A stretch of DNA of 26,117 nucleotides from Geobacillus icigianus (GCF_000750005.1 NZ_JPYA01000154.1:1-26117); one strand, 5' to 3'; positions 16,934-26,117 are shown, counted from the stretch's first letter. Translations and numbers: made by a program. Notes: generated from the sequence alone by a model not told the origin.

Positions 16934-17566
16934 ATGAAAAAACGGGAAGTGATCGCATCGGTCAAAGATGAAAAGCTTGTCAAAAAGCGGCGCAACGAAA
17001 TGATCAAGGGCGCCATTTCTTTGATTAAACAAAAAGGGTTTCACCAAACGACAACGAGAGAGATTGCCAAGGCATCGGGGTTCAGCATCGGCACGCTCTA
17101 TGAGTACATCCGCAAAAAAGAAGACGTCCTCTACTTGGTGTGCGACCGCATTTACGATGAGGTGCGGGAGCGGACGGAGCAAGATATCGGCGCCCATCAT
17201 GGCACGATTGAAGGGCTGTGGCGGGCCATCGCTCATTATTTTCGGGTTGTCGATGAGCTTGACGATGAAGTGTTGGTCATGTATCAAGAAGTGAAAGCGC
17301 TAAGCAAAGAGTCGCTCCCGTATGTGCTTAATAAAGAGCTGGAGATGACGGCCATTTTCGAGCGGATTTTGCGCACATGTGTGGAAAGCGGGGCGTTGGC
17401 GCTTTCCGAGAGCGAGGTTCGCCTTTTTGCTCACAATATCATCGTGCTTGGGCAAATGTGGGCGTTCCGTCGCTGGGCGCTGCGAAAAATGTATACGCTC
17501 GATGAATATATTGAATGGCAGACGGAGTTTTTGCTGAAGGGGATTATGGAGAAACAGCGGGTATAA
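16934..17566 (+). CDS. TetR-family transcriptional regulator
   Basis: A 210-residue protein with an N-terminal TetR helix-turn-helix ([19 protein letters not shown], then [28 protein letters not shown], residues ~18-65) and an all-helical ligand-binding domain. A basic leader ([17 protein letters not shown]) precedes the DNA-binding domain. It is not the B. subtilis FadR sequence as I recall it. It sits between acdA and icmF (16 bp before icmF), so it is a plausible sensor of an acyl-CoA that controls icmF or the block; this is inferred from position only. I could not find a convincing palindromic operator in its own leader. ATG follows GGGGGAGAGGAG. Confidence 0.85.
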   Translation: MKKREVIASVKDEKLVKKRRNEMIKGAISLIKQKGFHQTTTREIAKASGFSIGTLYEYIRKKEDVLYLVCDRIYDEVRERTEQDIGAHHGTIEGLWRAIAHYFRVVDELDDEVLVMYQEVKALSKESLPYVLNKELEMTAIFERILRTCVESGALALSESEVRLFAHNIIVLGQMWAFRRWALRKMYTLDEYIEWQTEFLLKGIMEKQRV

Positions 17567-17582
17567 CAAAGGGGGAGAGACG

Positions 17583-20500
17583 ATGGCGCACATTTATCGT
17601 TTAAAACATTCCGTTCGTTTGGTGACAGCATCAAGTTTGTTTGACGGTCATGATGCTACCATCAATATTATGCGTCGACTTTTGCAGGCGAGCGGAGCTG
17701 AAGTCATTCATTTAGGCCACAATCGCTCCGTCGAGGAAATTGTTAACGCAGCCATTCAGGAAGATGTCCAAGGGATTGCTGTTTCCTCATACCAAGGTGG
17801 TCATATGGAATTTTTTAAGTATATGTATGATTTGCTGCAAGAAAAAGGTGCCCCTCATATTCGCATTTACGGTGGTGGAGGCGGCGTCATCATTCCACGT
17901 GAAATCAAAGAATTGCATGAGTACGGGATTGCTCATATTTTTTCGCCGGAAGATGGCAGGAACCTCGGTTTGCAAGGCATGGTTAACCTTATACTGGAAG
18001 GATGCGACTTTCCGACCGTGACAGCGCTGACTGATGAACTCGAGCGGCTCCCGTCCGGCGATGTGCAGGCGGTCGCCCGGCTGATTACGCTGTGCGAATA
18101 TCGCGCTGAGGCGGATCACAGCGAAGCGGCTGCGGCGGCGGAAGCGGCCTTAGCGCAAGTCAAAACCATGGAAAAGCGCGTCCCTGTGCTCGGCATTACC
18201 GGCACGGGCGGGGCGGGGAAAAGCTCGCTCACCGATGAGCTCGTCCGCCGTTTTTTAAATGAAATCCCCGCTATCAAAATCGCGATCTTATCCGTCGATC
18301 CGACGAAGCAAAAAACGGGCGGGGCGCTGTTGGGCGACCGCATCCGGATGAATGCGATCAACTCGCCGCGCGTTTATATGCGCAGCCTAGCTACTCGTCG
18401 GTCTCGTTCTGAGCTGTCGCCGGCGATTCGCGATGCGATTTCCGTCGTCAAAGCGGCCGGATTTGATCTTGTCATCATTGAAACGAGCGGGATCGGCCAA
18501 GGCGACGCCGCCATTACCGACGTGTGCGACGTGTCGATGTACGTCATGACAAGCGAGTTCGGCGCCCCGACGCAGTTGGAGAAAATCGACATGATCGATT
18601 ATGCGGATTTGATCGTCGTTAACAAGTTTGAGCGCAAAGGGTCGGAAGATGCAAAACGGCAAGTGCAAAAGCAATATCAGCGCAGCCATCAACTGTTTGA
18701 CCGCGACGTTTCGGAAATGCCGGTGTACGGCACGATCGCCAGCCAGTTTAACGATCCGGGCACGAATACGCTCTTTGTCGCGCTCATTGACACGATTAAC
18801 CGGAAAACAGAGACGAACTGGAAGACCAGCATGAAAACGGTCGCCAACGTCGAAAAGCATAATGTCATCATTCCGAACGAACGCCGCTACTATTTGCGTG
18901 AAATCGCGGAGACGGTCCGCTCGTACCACCGTCGCGCCGAGCAGCAAGTCGAAGTGGCAAGACGCCTGTTTCAAGTGGAAGGGGCCATCGAAGCGGCGAA
19001 AGAACGGGGCGAAGCGGAAGACGTCATCCGCCCGCTCGAGGCGCTGAAAGCCGATTATGAGGCCAAGTTGACGCCGGAATCGAAACACATTTTGGCGACG
19101 TGGGAAGAAACGAAAGCGAAATATGCGGCCAAACAATTTGTCACGAAAGTGCGCGACAAAGAAATTGTCACCGAACTGACGACGAAAACGTTGTCCGGCT
19201 TGGACATTCCGAAAGTCGTCTTGCCGAAATTCAAAGACTACGGGGAAATTTTGCGCTGGGTGTATAAAGAAAACGTCCCGGGTTCGTTTCCGTACACGGC
19301 CGGCGTCTTTCCGTTCAAGCGCCAAGGCGAAGATCCGAAACGGCAATTTGCCGGCGAAGGGACGCCGGAGCGCACGAACCGCCGCTTCCATTACTTGTGC
19401 AAAGAAGACAAGGCGAAGCGGCTCAGCACGGCGTTTGACTCGGTGACGCTCTACGGCGAAGACCCGGACTACCGGCCGGACATTTTCGGCAAAGTCGGGG
19501 AAAGCGGCGTCAGTGTCTGTACGCTTGATGATATGAAAAAACTGTACAAAGGGTTTGATTTGTGCGATCCGCTTACCTCGGTATCGATGACGATCAACGG
19601 CCCGGCTCCGATTTTGCTGGCGATGTTTATGAATACGGCGATCGACCAGCAAGTCGAGAAAAAAGAAGCCGAGCTCGGCCGCCCGCTTACGCCAGAGGAG
19701 TACGAACAAGTGAAGGAATGGACGCTGCAAACGGTGCGCGGCACGGTGCAAGCCGATATTTTGAAGGAAGATCAAGGGCAAAACACGTGCATTTTTTCCA
19801 CCGACTTTGCCTTGAAGATGATGGGCGACATTCAAGAATATTTCATTCAGCACCGCGTCCGCAACTATTACTCGGTGTCGATTTCCGGCTACCATATCGC
19901 CGAGGCGGGGGCGAACCCGATCACGCAGCTGGCGTTTACGCTTGCCAACGGCTTTACGTACGTCGAGTATTACTTGAGCCGCGGCATGCACATTGACGAT
20001 TTCGCGCCGAACTTGTCATTTTTCTTCAGCAACGGCCTTGATCCGGAATACTCGGTCATCGGCCGCGTGGCGCGCCGCATTTGGGCGGTTGCGATGCGCG
20101 ACAAATACGGGGCGAATGAACGAAGCCAAAAATTGAAATACCATATCCAAACGTCCGGCCGTTCGCTGCACGCGCAGGAGATTGACTTCAACGACATTCG
20201 CACGACCTTGCAGGCGCTGTTGGCGATTTATGACAACTGCAACTCGCTGCATACGAACGCCTATGATGAAGCGATCACCACACCGACCGAAGAGTCGGTC
20301 CGTCGGGCGATGGCGATCCAACTCATTATCACGAAAGAATTCGGCTTAGCGAAAAACGAAAACCCGCTGCAAGGCTCATTCATTATTGAGGAGCTCACCG
20401 ACTTGGTCGAAGAGGCGGTGTTGCAAGAGTTTGAACGGCTCAACGACCGCGGCGGCGTGCTCGGAGCGATGGAAATGCAGTATCAGCGCGGCAAAATCCA

Positions 20501-20843
20501 AGACGAATCCCTTTACTATGAAACGAAGAAACATAGCGGCGAACTGCCGATCATCGGCGTCAACACGTTCTTGAACCCGAATCCGCCGTCGGAAGAGGAG
20601 CTGAACAACATCCAGCTCGCCCGGGCGACGTATGAAGAAAAAGAGACGCAAATCCGCAACTTGCGCGAATTCCAAGAGCGGAACAAAGACAAAGCCGGCC
20701 CAGCGCTCGAGCGCTTAAAACAAGTGGCCGTGAGCGGCGGCAACATTTTCGAGGAATTGATGGAAACGGTGAAAGTCGCCAGCCTTGGACAAATCACCCG
20801 CGCCTTGTACGAAGTCGGCGGACAATATCGACGGAATATGTAA
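17583..20843 (+). CDS. icmF: Fused isobutyryl-CoA mutase (IcmF), B12-dependent
   Basis: Adenosylcobalamin-dependent rearrangement of isobutyryl-CoA to butyryl-CoA, with its own G-protein chaperone in the same chain (1086 residues). Residues ~1-145 are the B12-binding domain ([15 protein letters not shown] with the cobalt-ligating His, [16 protein letters not shown]). A MeaI/ArgK-type GTPase follows: P-loop GTGGAGKSS from about residue 204, [15 protein letters not shown], and NKFE near 347. The substrate-binding TIM-barrel mutase (from ~560) includes [32 protein letters not shown] and [18 protein letters not shown]. GTPase insertion between B12 and mutase domains is the IcmF hallmark and separates it from methylmalonyl-CoA mutase. 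The Geobacillus enzyme has been studied biochemically and reported also to act on related acyl-CoAs. ATG follows AAGGGGGAGAGACG. The first ~420 bp differ sharply in composition from the rest. Confidence 0.95.
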   Translation: MAHIYRLKHSVRLVTASSLFDGHDATINIMRRLLQASGAEVIHLGHNRSVEEIVNAAIQEDVQGIAVSSYQGGHMEFFKYMYDLLQEKGAPHIRIYGGGGGVIIPREIKELHEYGIAHIFSPEDGRNLGLQGMVNLILEGCDFPTVTALTDELERLPSGDVQAVARLITLCEYRAEADHSEAAAAAEAALAQVKTMEKRVPVLGITGTGGAGKSSLTDELVRRFLNEIPAIKIAILSVDPTKQKTGGALLGDRIRMNAINSPRVYMRSLATRRSRSELSPAIRDAISVVKAAGFDLVIIETSGIGQGDAAITDVCDVSMYVMTSEFGAPTQLEKIDMIDYADLIVVNKFERKGSEDAKRQVQKQYQRSHQLFDRDVSEMPVYGTIASQFNDPGTNTLFVALIDTINRKTETNWKTSMKTVANVEKHNVIIPNERRYYLREIAETVRSYHRRAEQQVEVARRLFQVEGAIEAAKERGEAEDVIRPLEALKADYEAKLTPESKHILATWEETKAKYAAKQFVTKVRDKEIVTELTTKTLSGLDIPKVVLPKFKDYGEILRWVYKENVPGSFPYTAGVFPFKRQGEDPKRQFAGEGTPERTNRRFHYLCKEDKAKRLSTAFDSVTLYGEDPDYRPDIFGKVGESGVSVCTLDDMKKLYKGFDLCDPLTSVSMTINGPAPILLAMFMNTAIDQQVEKKEAELGRPLTPEEYEQVKEWTLQTVRGTVQADILKEDQGQNTCIFSTDFALKMMGDIQEYFIQHRVRNYYSVSISGYHIAEAGANPITQLAFTLANGFTYVEYYLSRGMHIDDFAPNLSFFFSNGLDPEYSVIGRVARRIWAVAMRDKYGANERSQKLKYHIQTSGRSLHAQEIDFNDIRTTLQALLAIYDNCNSLHTNAYDEAITTPTEESVRRAMAIQLIITKEFGLAKNENPLQGSFIIEELTDLVEEAVLQEFERLNDRGGVLGAMEMQYQRGKIQDESLYYETKKHSGELPIIGVNTFLNPNPPSEEELNNIQLARATYEEKETQIRNLREFQERNKDKAGPALERLKQVAVSGGNIFEELMETVKVASLGQITRALYEVGGQYRRNM

Positions 20844-21056
20844 TTCCAGCGCGTTTCACCGTGTTCCGCTTTCGTTGGGCGCCCTCGATCACGACCCGTT
20901 GCACTTTAGGTCTTAGAACGATCGGCAGCAGCTGTTGGCGTACCGGCCGGGAGCGAAACGGGCAGAACGCGGATGGGGCCAAGACGAATGAGATTCGTAA
21001 GGAAAAAGCGAAGCGGTGTGACCAAACAGACGCGGACGCAACGAATATGTCAGAAG

Positions 21057-21098
21057 GAGGGCCGCCCTCGCCGCACGGTGGCCCTCTTTCGCTTTTTT
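21057..21098 (+). terminator. Rho-independent terminator after icmF
   Basis: GAGGGCC (21057-21063) pairs with GGCCCTC (21081-21087 region), followed by TTTCGCTTTTTT. It lies 214 bp after the icmF stop, just before the rpoE promoter region. Confidence 0.75.
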
Positions 21099-21133
21099 CG
21101 GCAAATGGGTAGCATAAACCCCGACAATTTGTT

Positions 21134-21170
21134 TATAATGAATGGTATGTATTCCACACTTGCATTCATT
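21134..21170 (+). promoter_or_regulatory. Candidate rpoE promoter with adjacent inverted repeat
   Basis: TATAAT (21134-21139) has no clear -35 at normal spacing. AATGAATG (21137-21144) and CATTCATT (21163-21170) form an 8-bp perfect inverted repeat with an 18-bp centre, covering the likely start of transcription. Confidence 0.4.
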
Positions 21171-21201
21171 GGTTTTATTATATAGAAGGGGAGTGCTGAA
21201 T

Positions 21202-21759
21202 TTGAGCCTGCAGCAGCAATACTCGCCAGAGGAATTGCAGGAAATGTCGTTCGTCGAATTGGCGAACCTCATTTTGCTTGACAAGCGGGAGGCGCTGCCA
21301 TTCGATCAGCTCGTCCGCGAGGTGGCGGCGTTGGTCGGCCGATCAGAGGAAGAGATGGCGGAGCGGCTTGCCCAATATTATACGGATTTAAATATCGACG
21401 GACGGTTTATTTGCGTCGGGGAGAACGCTTGGGGACTGCGCGCATGGTATCCGTTCGATCAGACGGAGGACGAGACAGTGACGATCGTCAAGCCGAAGAA
21501 GAAGAAAAAAGCGCTTGGTGATGAATACGATGACTACGATGGGTTGCTTGACGAAGAAGTTCTCGATTACGACGATTTGGATGAATACGAGGACGAAGAG
21601 CTGGAGCTCGATGAGGATGAGCTGCTCGAGGATGAAGAGTTTGACCTTGATGAAGATGTCGGGTTTGACGATGACATTCTCGGCGACGAAGAGTTTGAGC
21701 TCGACGATGAGCCGCTCGATGAAGAGCTCGATCTCGAAGAGACAGAAGAAGACGAATAA
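21202..21759 (+). CDS. rpoE: RNA polymerase delta subunit
   Basis: The delta subunit of Gram-positive RNA polymerase, which promotes recycling and start-site selectivity. I start it at the TTG at 21202 (product LSLQQQYSPEELQEMSFVEL, initiated with Met; 185 residues). GAAGGGGAGTG is at the correct distance, and an upstream ATG frame at 21142 would add residues the family does not have. The N-terminal HARE-HTH globular domain (residues ~1-90) ends with QYYTDLNIDGRFICVGENAWGLRAWYP. A lysine patch (KPKKKKK) follows, then an unstructured tail of almost only Asp, Glu and Leu. This charge pattern is the delta hallmark. It lies upstream of pyrG, as in B. subtilis. Confidence 0.95.
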   Translation: MSLQQQYSPEELQEMSFVELANLILLDKREALPFDQLVREVAALVGRSEEEMAERLAQYYTDLNIDGRFICVGENAWGLRAWYPFDQTEDETVTIVKPKKKKKALGDEYDDYDGLLDEEVLDYDDLDEYEDEELELDEDELLEDEEFDLDEDVGFDDDILGDEEFELDDEPLDEELDLEETEEDE

Positions 21760-21763
21760 TCGC

Positions 21764-21792
21764 TTGACTTTGCCGGACGAAGCCGGTACAAT
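21764..21792 (+). promoter_or_regulatory. pyrG promoter
   Basis: TTGACT (21764-21769), exactly 17 bp, TACAAT (21787-21792). The predicted start is the G-run GGGC at 21800-21803, eight bases after the -10. Confidence 0.85.
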
Positions 21793-21799
21793 GTGTGTT

Positions 21800-21858
21800 G
21801 GGCTCTTGAAAACGCACGGATGGATCGCTCCCTTACGGATGTAAGCGGAGCGTTTTTT
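21800..21858 (+). promoter_or_regulatory. pyrG CTP-sensing attenuator (reiterative transcription type)
   Basis: The leader begins GGGCTC. A terminator follows: CGCTCCCTTAC (21826-21836) pairs with GTAAGCGGAGCG (21841-21852) with one bulge, then TTTTTT (21853-21858). In B. subtilis, low CTP makes polymerase stall before the first C and add extra Gs; the poly-G start then pairs with the pyrimidine strand (CUCCCUU) of the stem and prevents termination. All the required parts are present at matching positions. Confidence 0.88.
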
Positions 21859-21882
21859 ATTTGCAGCTTTCGCAAACACTGA

Positions 21883-23514
<1,632 letters not shown>

Positions 23515-23521
23515 CGAAAAC

Positions 23522-23580
23522 GGAGCTGTCCCAAAAAGCCACCGAACGGCCTTTTTGGGTTCAGCTCCCTTTCTTTTTTT
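23522..23580 (+). terminator. Strong rho-independent terminator after pyrG
   Basis: GGAGCTG (23522-23528) and CCCAAAAAGGCC-type inner arms pair with GGCCTTTTTGGG and CAGCTCC (23562-23568), followed by a T-rich run ending at about 23580. Confidence 0.9.
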
Positions 23581-23639
23581 AGCACGATGCCCGTTGACTG
23601 AGGAAGCTGGTGATTGCATCGTGGATACAGCTTTACCAT

Positions 23640-23737
23640 GTCATTTCTCCAGTCGAAAAACTTTGTTGCACCGGTTCTGTTTTTCACTCATTCTCCCGTT
23701 GCTGAAGGGAATGAGCGGTTTTTCCCCAGCCTCTTAG
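23640..23737 (-). repeat. Dispersed ~100-bp repeat, minus-strand copy
   Basis: Read on the minus strand it starts CTAAGAGGCTGGGGAAAAAC and has an inner stem CATTC...GAATG. It then has ACCGGTGCAACAAAG and the end stem TTTTTC-GACTG-GAGAAA. It is the closest relative of copy A at 1141-1238. Its 5' end overlaps that of the plus-strand copy that follows. Confidence 0.75.
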
Positions 23738-23831
23738 AAGGCCGGTGAAAAACCGCTGTCACACCAATTGGGGGCATTCTCATTCCAAAAAGAAAGCTGA
23801 TTCTGTGAGGTTTCTCTCATTGAGAAATGGG
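23733..23831 (+). repeat. Dispersed ~100-bp repeat, plus-strand copy, head-to-head with the previous one
   Basis: It starts CTTAGAAGGCCGGTGAAAAA, with GGGGGCATTC in the middle, and ends in a perfect hairpin TTTCTC-TCATT-GAGAAA. Together with the preceding copy it makes an 18-bp-arm inverted repeat at the junction: AGCGGTTTTTCCCCAGCC (23714-23731) versus GGCCGGTGAAAAACCGCT (23740-23757), with two mismatches. Confidence 0.65.
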
Positions 23832-23851
23832 TGGAACTCAGCAGTATTTTT

Positions 23852-23890
23852 CCTTAAATCACCAACCTTTTAGAGGTCGGTGATTTAAGG
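23852..23890. repeat. Hairpin resembling the repeat heads
   Basis: CCTTAAATCACCAACC (23852-23867) and GGTCGGTGATTTAAGG (23875-23890) pair with one mismatch around TTTTAGA. The loop and the first stem bases (TTTTAGAGGTCGGTGA) copy the head of the ~100-bp repeats, so this is probably a truncated head-to-head junction. Confidence 0.6.
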
Positions 23891-23908
23891 GAGCCAGCCG
23901 CTTATCAA

Positions 23909-24007
23909 GCCCGTTTTTCAAATAGAAAAGCCTCGTCGCATCAGGATCACCTTTCAAACGATCCCCCATTGCTCAAAAGAAACAACCATTTTTCCCCATC
24001 CGCTTAG
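23909..24007 (-). repeat. Dispersed ~100-bp repeat, second minus-strand copy
   Basis: On the minus strand it starts CTAAGCGGATGGGGAAAAAT and has GCAATGGGGGATCG in the middle (copy A: TCAATGGGGGAATG). It ends GGCTTTTCTATTTGA followed by AAAACG, nearly identical to copy B. It lies between pyrG and ywjG, outside genes. Confidence 0.65.
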
Positions 24008-24069
24008 GTGCGGCTTTTCTTCCTTTTTCCTTCAGCCGACGGGAGAGCGCTCATTTTGGATGGCGAGCG

Positions 24070-24591
24070 TTATTCATATTCCGATAAAATTTCATCGAGC
24101 AACACGCGCAGCCCGTAGTAGACGAAGGAAGCGGTGATGATCGTCGGCATGCCGATGCGGCGGCCGTCTTCGGTCGGCACGAGCGGACGGGAAAGTTTGC
24201 TGTCGATAAAGACGGTAGCTATATCGGCCAGTCCGGGGTCATCCTTGACGAGCGCCGCGACGGCCACTGCATCGACGCCGTGTGCCTGCAGCTGTTCGAC
24301 GAGGCGAATGGCCTCACAATCATTGGAAAAGCGAGCGAAGAGAAGCGCGCGATCCGTTTCCCGCCAATCACTGGTTGCCGTCGGTTCCATCCGTTTGGCT
24401 TTCGGCAACGGATCAGGGCCAAGAAGCGCGGTGGCGGCGACCGCATCGAGTTCACCGCTGCCATACAGCCAAATGCGTCCATCGCCGATAGCGGCCTGGG
24501 CGAGCAGACGCGCCCCGTCTTCGATGGCCGGTTCCTCGTCAGCCGCGATTTTTTGCAGCAGTCCGATCGTTTGGGTCGTCAAAATTTTCAT
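24070..24591 (-). CDS. ywjG: YwjG-like DUF2529 protein
   Basis: A 173-residue soluble protein that starts at the minus-strand ATG at 24591 (MKILTTQTIGLLQKIAADEE), directly after a perfect AAAGGAGG. A longer frame to 24693 passes through this ribosome binding site and is rejected. It resembles B. subtilis YwjG (EDGARLLAQA, GRIWLYGSGELDAV) and belongs to DUF2529, which I recall as SIS-like (sugar-phosphate-binding fold). No catalytic residues can be named, and the function is unknown. It is divergent from spo0F, as expected from the conserved pyrG-ywjG-spo0F-fbaA order. A minus-strand TATAAT (about 24619-24614) lies upstream without a well-spaced -35. Confidence 0.85.
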   Translation of the reverse strand: MKILTTQTIGLLQKIAADEEPAIEDGARLLAQAAIGDGRIWLYGSGELDAVAATALLGPDPLPKAKRMEPTATSDWRETDRALLFARFSNDCEAIRLVEQLQAHGVDAVAVAALVKDDPGLADIATVFIDSKLSRPLVPTEDGRRIGMPTIITASFVYYGLRVLLDEILSEYE

Positions 24592-24647
24592 TGTTCGGCC
24601 TCCTTTCGCCGTTATTATACAAAACATGCAAATGTCAAGAAAAGCAG

Positions 24648-24675
24648 GCAGGAAATACGTTCGGGAAATGCGAAA
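24648..24675 (+). promoter_or_regulatory. Candidate sigma-H promoter of spo0F
   Basis: GCAGGAAAT (24648-24656) fits the sigma-H -35 consensus RnAGGAwWW. CGAAAGAT (from 24671) is an imperfect -10 match at short spacing. A partial 0A-like box TGTCAAG lies at 24634-24640. B. subtilis spo0F is known to use sigma-H and Spo0A; here the match is only suggestive. Confidence 0.35.
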
Positions 24676-24713
24676 GATTAATAGAAAGAACAAAAGAATA
24701 GAGGTGCATAGCG

Positions 24714-25076
24714 GTGGAAAGCAAAATCTTAATTGTTGATGACCAATACGGCATCCGCATTTTGTTAAACGAAGTGTTTCAGCGGGAAGGATATGCGACC
24801 TATCAGGCCGCCAACGGCATGCAGGCGCTCGAAATCGCTCGCAAGCATCGCCCCGATTTAGTGCTTTTGGACATGAAAATTCCCGGCATGGATGGCATTG
24901 AGATTTTAAAGCGGCTCAAAGACATCGACCCTGATATGAAAGTGATCATCATGACCGCCTATGGCGAGCTGGATATGATTCAAGAAACGAAAGAGCTCGG
25001 AGCGCTGATGCATTTTGCCAAGCCGTTTGACATCGATGATTTGCGCGCGGCGGTCAAAAAATGCTTGGCGCTGTAA
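24714..25076 (+). CDS. spo0F: Sporulation phosphorelay response regulator Spo0F
   Basis: A 120-residue single-domain receiver that carries phosphate from sporulation kinases to Spo0B and on to Spo0A. It starts with GTG at 24714 after AGAGGTG. All receiver residues are present: acidic pocket Asp 9/Asp 10, phosphorylation site Asp 53 in [13 protein letters not shown], Thr 81 in IIMTAYG, and Lys 103 in HFAKPFD, with no output domain. The segments [15 protein letters not shown] and [15 protein letters not shown], which bind Spo0B and the kinases, are almost the same as in B. subtilis. Its presence indicates an endospore former with an expanded phosphorelay. Confidence 0.96.
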   Translation: MESKILIVDDQYGIRILLNEVFQREGYATYQAANGMQALEIARKHRPDLVLLDMKIPGMDGIEILKRLKDIDPDMKVIIMTAYGELDMIQETKELGALMHFAKPFDIDDLRAAVKKCLAL

Positions 25077-25122
25077 AGAGAGGCTTCGCGGGCTGCCAGC
25101 TGCCGGGCTCCGAATGGAAATG

Positions 25123-25157
25123 TTGCTGTTTTGCCGGCAAGTTGGTATGCTTATAAC
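25123..25157 (+). promoter_or_regulatory. Candidate fbaA promoter
   Basis: Two overlapping readings are possible: TTGCTG (25123-25128), 17 bp, TATGCT (25146-25151); or TTGCCG (25131-25136), 15 bp, TATAAC (25152-25157). With the second, transcription would start near 25164, at the left arm of an inverted repeat (GCCCTTTGC 25164-25172 / GCAAGGGC 25201-25208) in the leader. Confidence 0.4.
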
Positions 25158-25234
25158 GTAGATGCCCTTTGCGCCTGCCGGTTCACGTTCCGCTTAGGTG
25201 GCAAGGGCGATGATCAGCGAAGGAGGATAGAACC

Positions 25235-26098
25235 ATGCCGTTAGTATCAATGAAGGAGATGCTCAACGACGCGCTGCGCGGCAAATACGCGGTCGGCCAG
25301 TTCAACATTAACAACTTGGAATGGACGCAAGCCATTCTAGCGGCGGCCGAAGAAGAAAAATCGCCGGTCATTCTCGGCGTTTCCGAAGGAGCGGCCCGCT
25401 ACATGAGCGGGTTTAAAACGGTTGTCAACATGGTGAAAGGCTTGATGGAAGACATGAACATCACAGTTCCGGTCGCCATTCACCTAGACCATGGCTCGAG
25501 TTTTGAAAAATGCAAAGCAGCCATCGACGCTGGATTCACCTCGGTCATGATTGACGCCTCTCATCATCCGTTTGAGGAAAACGTCCGCATCACCTCGCAA
25601 GTCGTCGAATATGCCCATGCGCGCGGCGTGTCGGTTGAAGCCGAGCTCGGCATCGTCGGCGGGCAGGAAGATGATGTCGTCGGCGAAGGGATTATTTACG
25701 CCGACCCGAAAGAATGTGAAGAGCTTGTCAAACGGACGGGCATCGACTGTCTCGCTCCGGCTCTCGGCTCGGTGCATGGCCCGTACAAAGGGGAACCGAA
25801 GCTCGGATTTGCCGAAATGGAACAAATCCGCGACCTGACCGGCGTCCCGCTCGTGCTCCACGGCGGCACCGGCATTCCGACCGAACAAATTCAGCGCGCC
25901 ATTTCCCTTGGTACATCGAAAATCAACGTCAATACCGAAAACCAAATGGCGTTCACGAAAGTCGTCCGCGAGCTGCTCGCTAGCGACCCGAACGTTTACG
26001 ACCCGCGCAAAATCATCGGTCCGGGCCGCGATGCCATCAAAGCGACGGTCATTGGCAAAATGCGCGAGTTCGGCTCGTCTGGCAAAGCGGCGCAATAA
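25235..26098 (+). CDS. fbaA: Class II fructose-1,6-bisphosphate aldolase
   Basis: Cleaves fructose-1,6-bisphosphate to dihydroxyacetone phosphate and glyceraldehyde-3-phosphate in glycolysis and runs the reverse in gluconeogenesis. The 287-residue zinc enzyme has [11 protein letters not shown] (catalytic Asp 85, zinc ligand His 86), the second metal region [23 protein letters not shown] (His ligand), [10 protein letters not shown] (zinc ligand His), and the phosphate-binding [13 protein letters not shown] follows GAAGGAGGATAG. Length and sequence match B. subtilis FbaA. The gene is complete and ends 19 bp before the window edge. Confidence 0.96.
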   Translation: MPLVSMKEMLNDALRGKYAVGQFNINNLEWTQAILAAAEEEKSPVILGVSEGAARYMSGFKTVVNMVKGLMEDMNITVPVAIHLDHGSSFEKCKAAIDAGFTSVMIDASHHPFEENVRITSQVVEYAHARGVSVEAELGIVGGQEDDVVGEGIIYADPKECEELVKRTGIDCLAPALGSVHGPYKGEPKLGFAEMEQIRDLTGVPLVLHGGTGIPTEQIQRAISLGTSKINVNTENQMAFTKVVRELLASDPNVYDPRKIIGPGRDAIKATVIGKMREFGSSGKAAQ

Positions 26099-26117
26099 CC
26101 TTGTCCGACCGGCGGGG

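Larger units (their letters stand above)
20844..21201 (+). other. Intergenic region icmF-rpoE
   Basis: No gene is supported here. About 200 bp of GC-rich sequence without recognisable features is followed by the icmF terminator and then an AT-rich rpoE leader. Confidence 0.5.

Noticed and set aside
18387..19991. A 534-codon open frame on the minus strand opposite icmF
   Set aside because: It is a shadow of the GC-rich icmF coding strand: Arg/Phe/Val/His-rich composition, no domain I recognise, and icmF itself is certain.
23640..24007. CRISPR array
   Set aside because: The units are about 100 bp, in both orientations, internally diverged and without regular unique spacers, and no cas genes are near.

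Overview
The window looks like chromosomal DNA of a thermophilic, endospore-forming Firmicute of the Geobacillus/Parageobacillus type. The evidence is a Bacillus-like protein complement (Spo0F, sporulation PBP2d, RNA polymerase delta subunit), GC-rich coding sequence with strong AAGGGGG-type ribosome binding sites, and a gene order that largely matches the Bacillus subtilis pbpG-speE-speB / ywiB-argS / clsB-fadF-acdA / rpoE-pyrG-ywjG-spo0F-fbaA region. This attribution rests on remembered family sequences and synteny; no database search was run.

Layout. Positions 1-1100 form an AT-rich segment with a broken fatty-acid desaturase and a LysE-type exporter, followed by dispersed ~100-bp repeats and a bidirectional terminator. 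Next come pbpG (minus strand), the spermidine genes speE-speB, ywiB-argS, a 56-codon XapX-type membrane protein, and a minor cardiolipin synthase on the minus strand. From 9.4 to 20.8 kb lies an acyl-CoA catabolic block: fadF (membrane Fe-S oxidoreductase), an mmgA-like thiolase, an mmgB-like 3-hydroxybutyryl-CoA dehydrogenase, an mmgC-like acyl-CoA dehydrogenase, acdA, a TetR regulator, and icmF, the fused B12-dependent isobutyryl-CoA mutase with its G-protein chaperone. The window ends with rpoE, pyrG behind a CTP-sensing attenuator, a second cluster of the dispersed repeats, divergent ywjG and spo0F, and fbaA.

How the genes work together. The two acyl-CoA dehydrogenases, the hydroxyacyl-CoA dehydrogenase and the thiolase cover most steps of short-chain beta-oxidation; no enoyl-CoA hydratase is in the window. 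FadF is the likely route from reduced ETF to menaquinone. IcmF would join branched C4 units (isobutyryl-CoA from valine) to the straight-chain pathway as butyryl-CoA. A FadR-type operator lies on the fadF promoter, and the local TetR gene may control the distal part.

Most notable observations: (1) a family of ~100-bp repeats with conserved hairpins, present in at least five copies at two sites and partly arranged head-to-head; (2) a composition break inside icmF that falls close to the end of its B12-binding domain; (3) a pyrG leader with all the parts of the reiterative-transcription attenuator; (4) an mmgABC-like trio inserted between fadF and acdA; (5) a desaturase gene reduced to its two ends. 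I did not see a clearly unprecedented multi-gene system. The repeat family is the best candidate for something undescribed.
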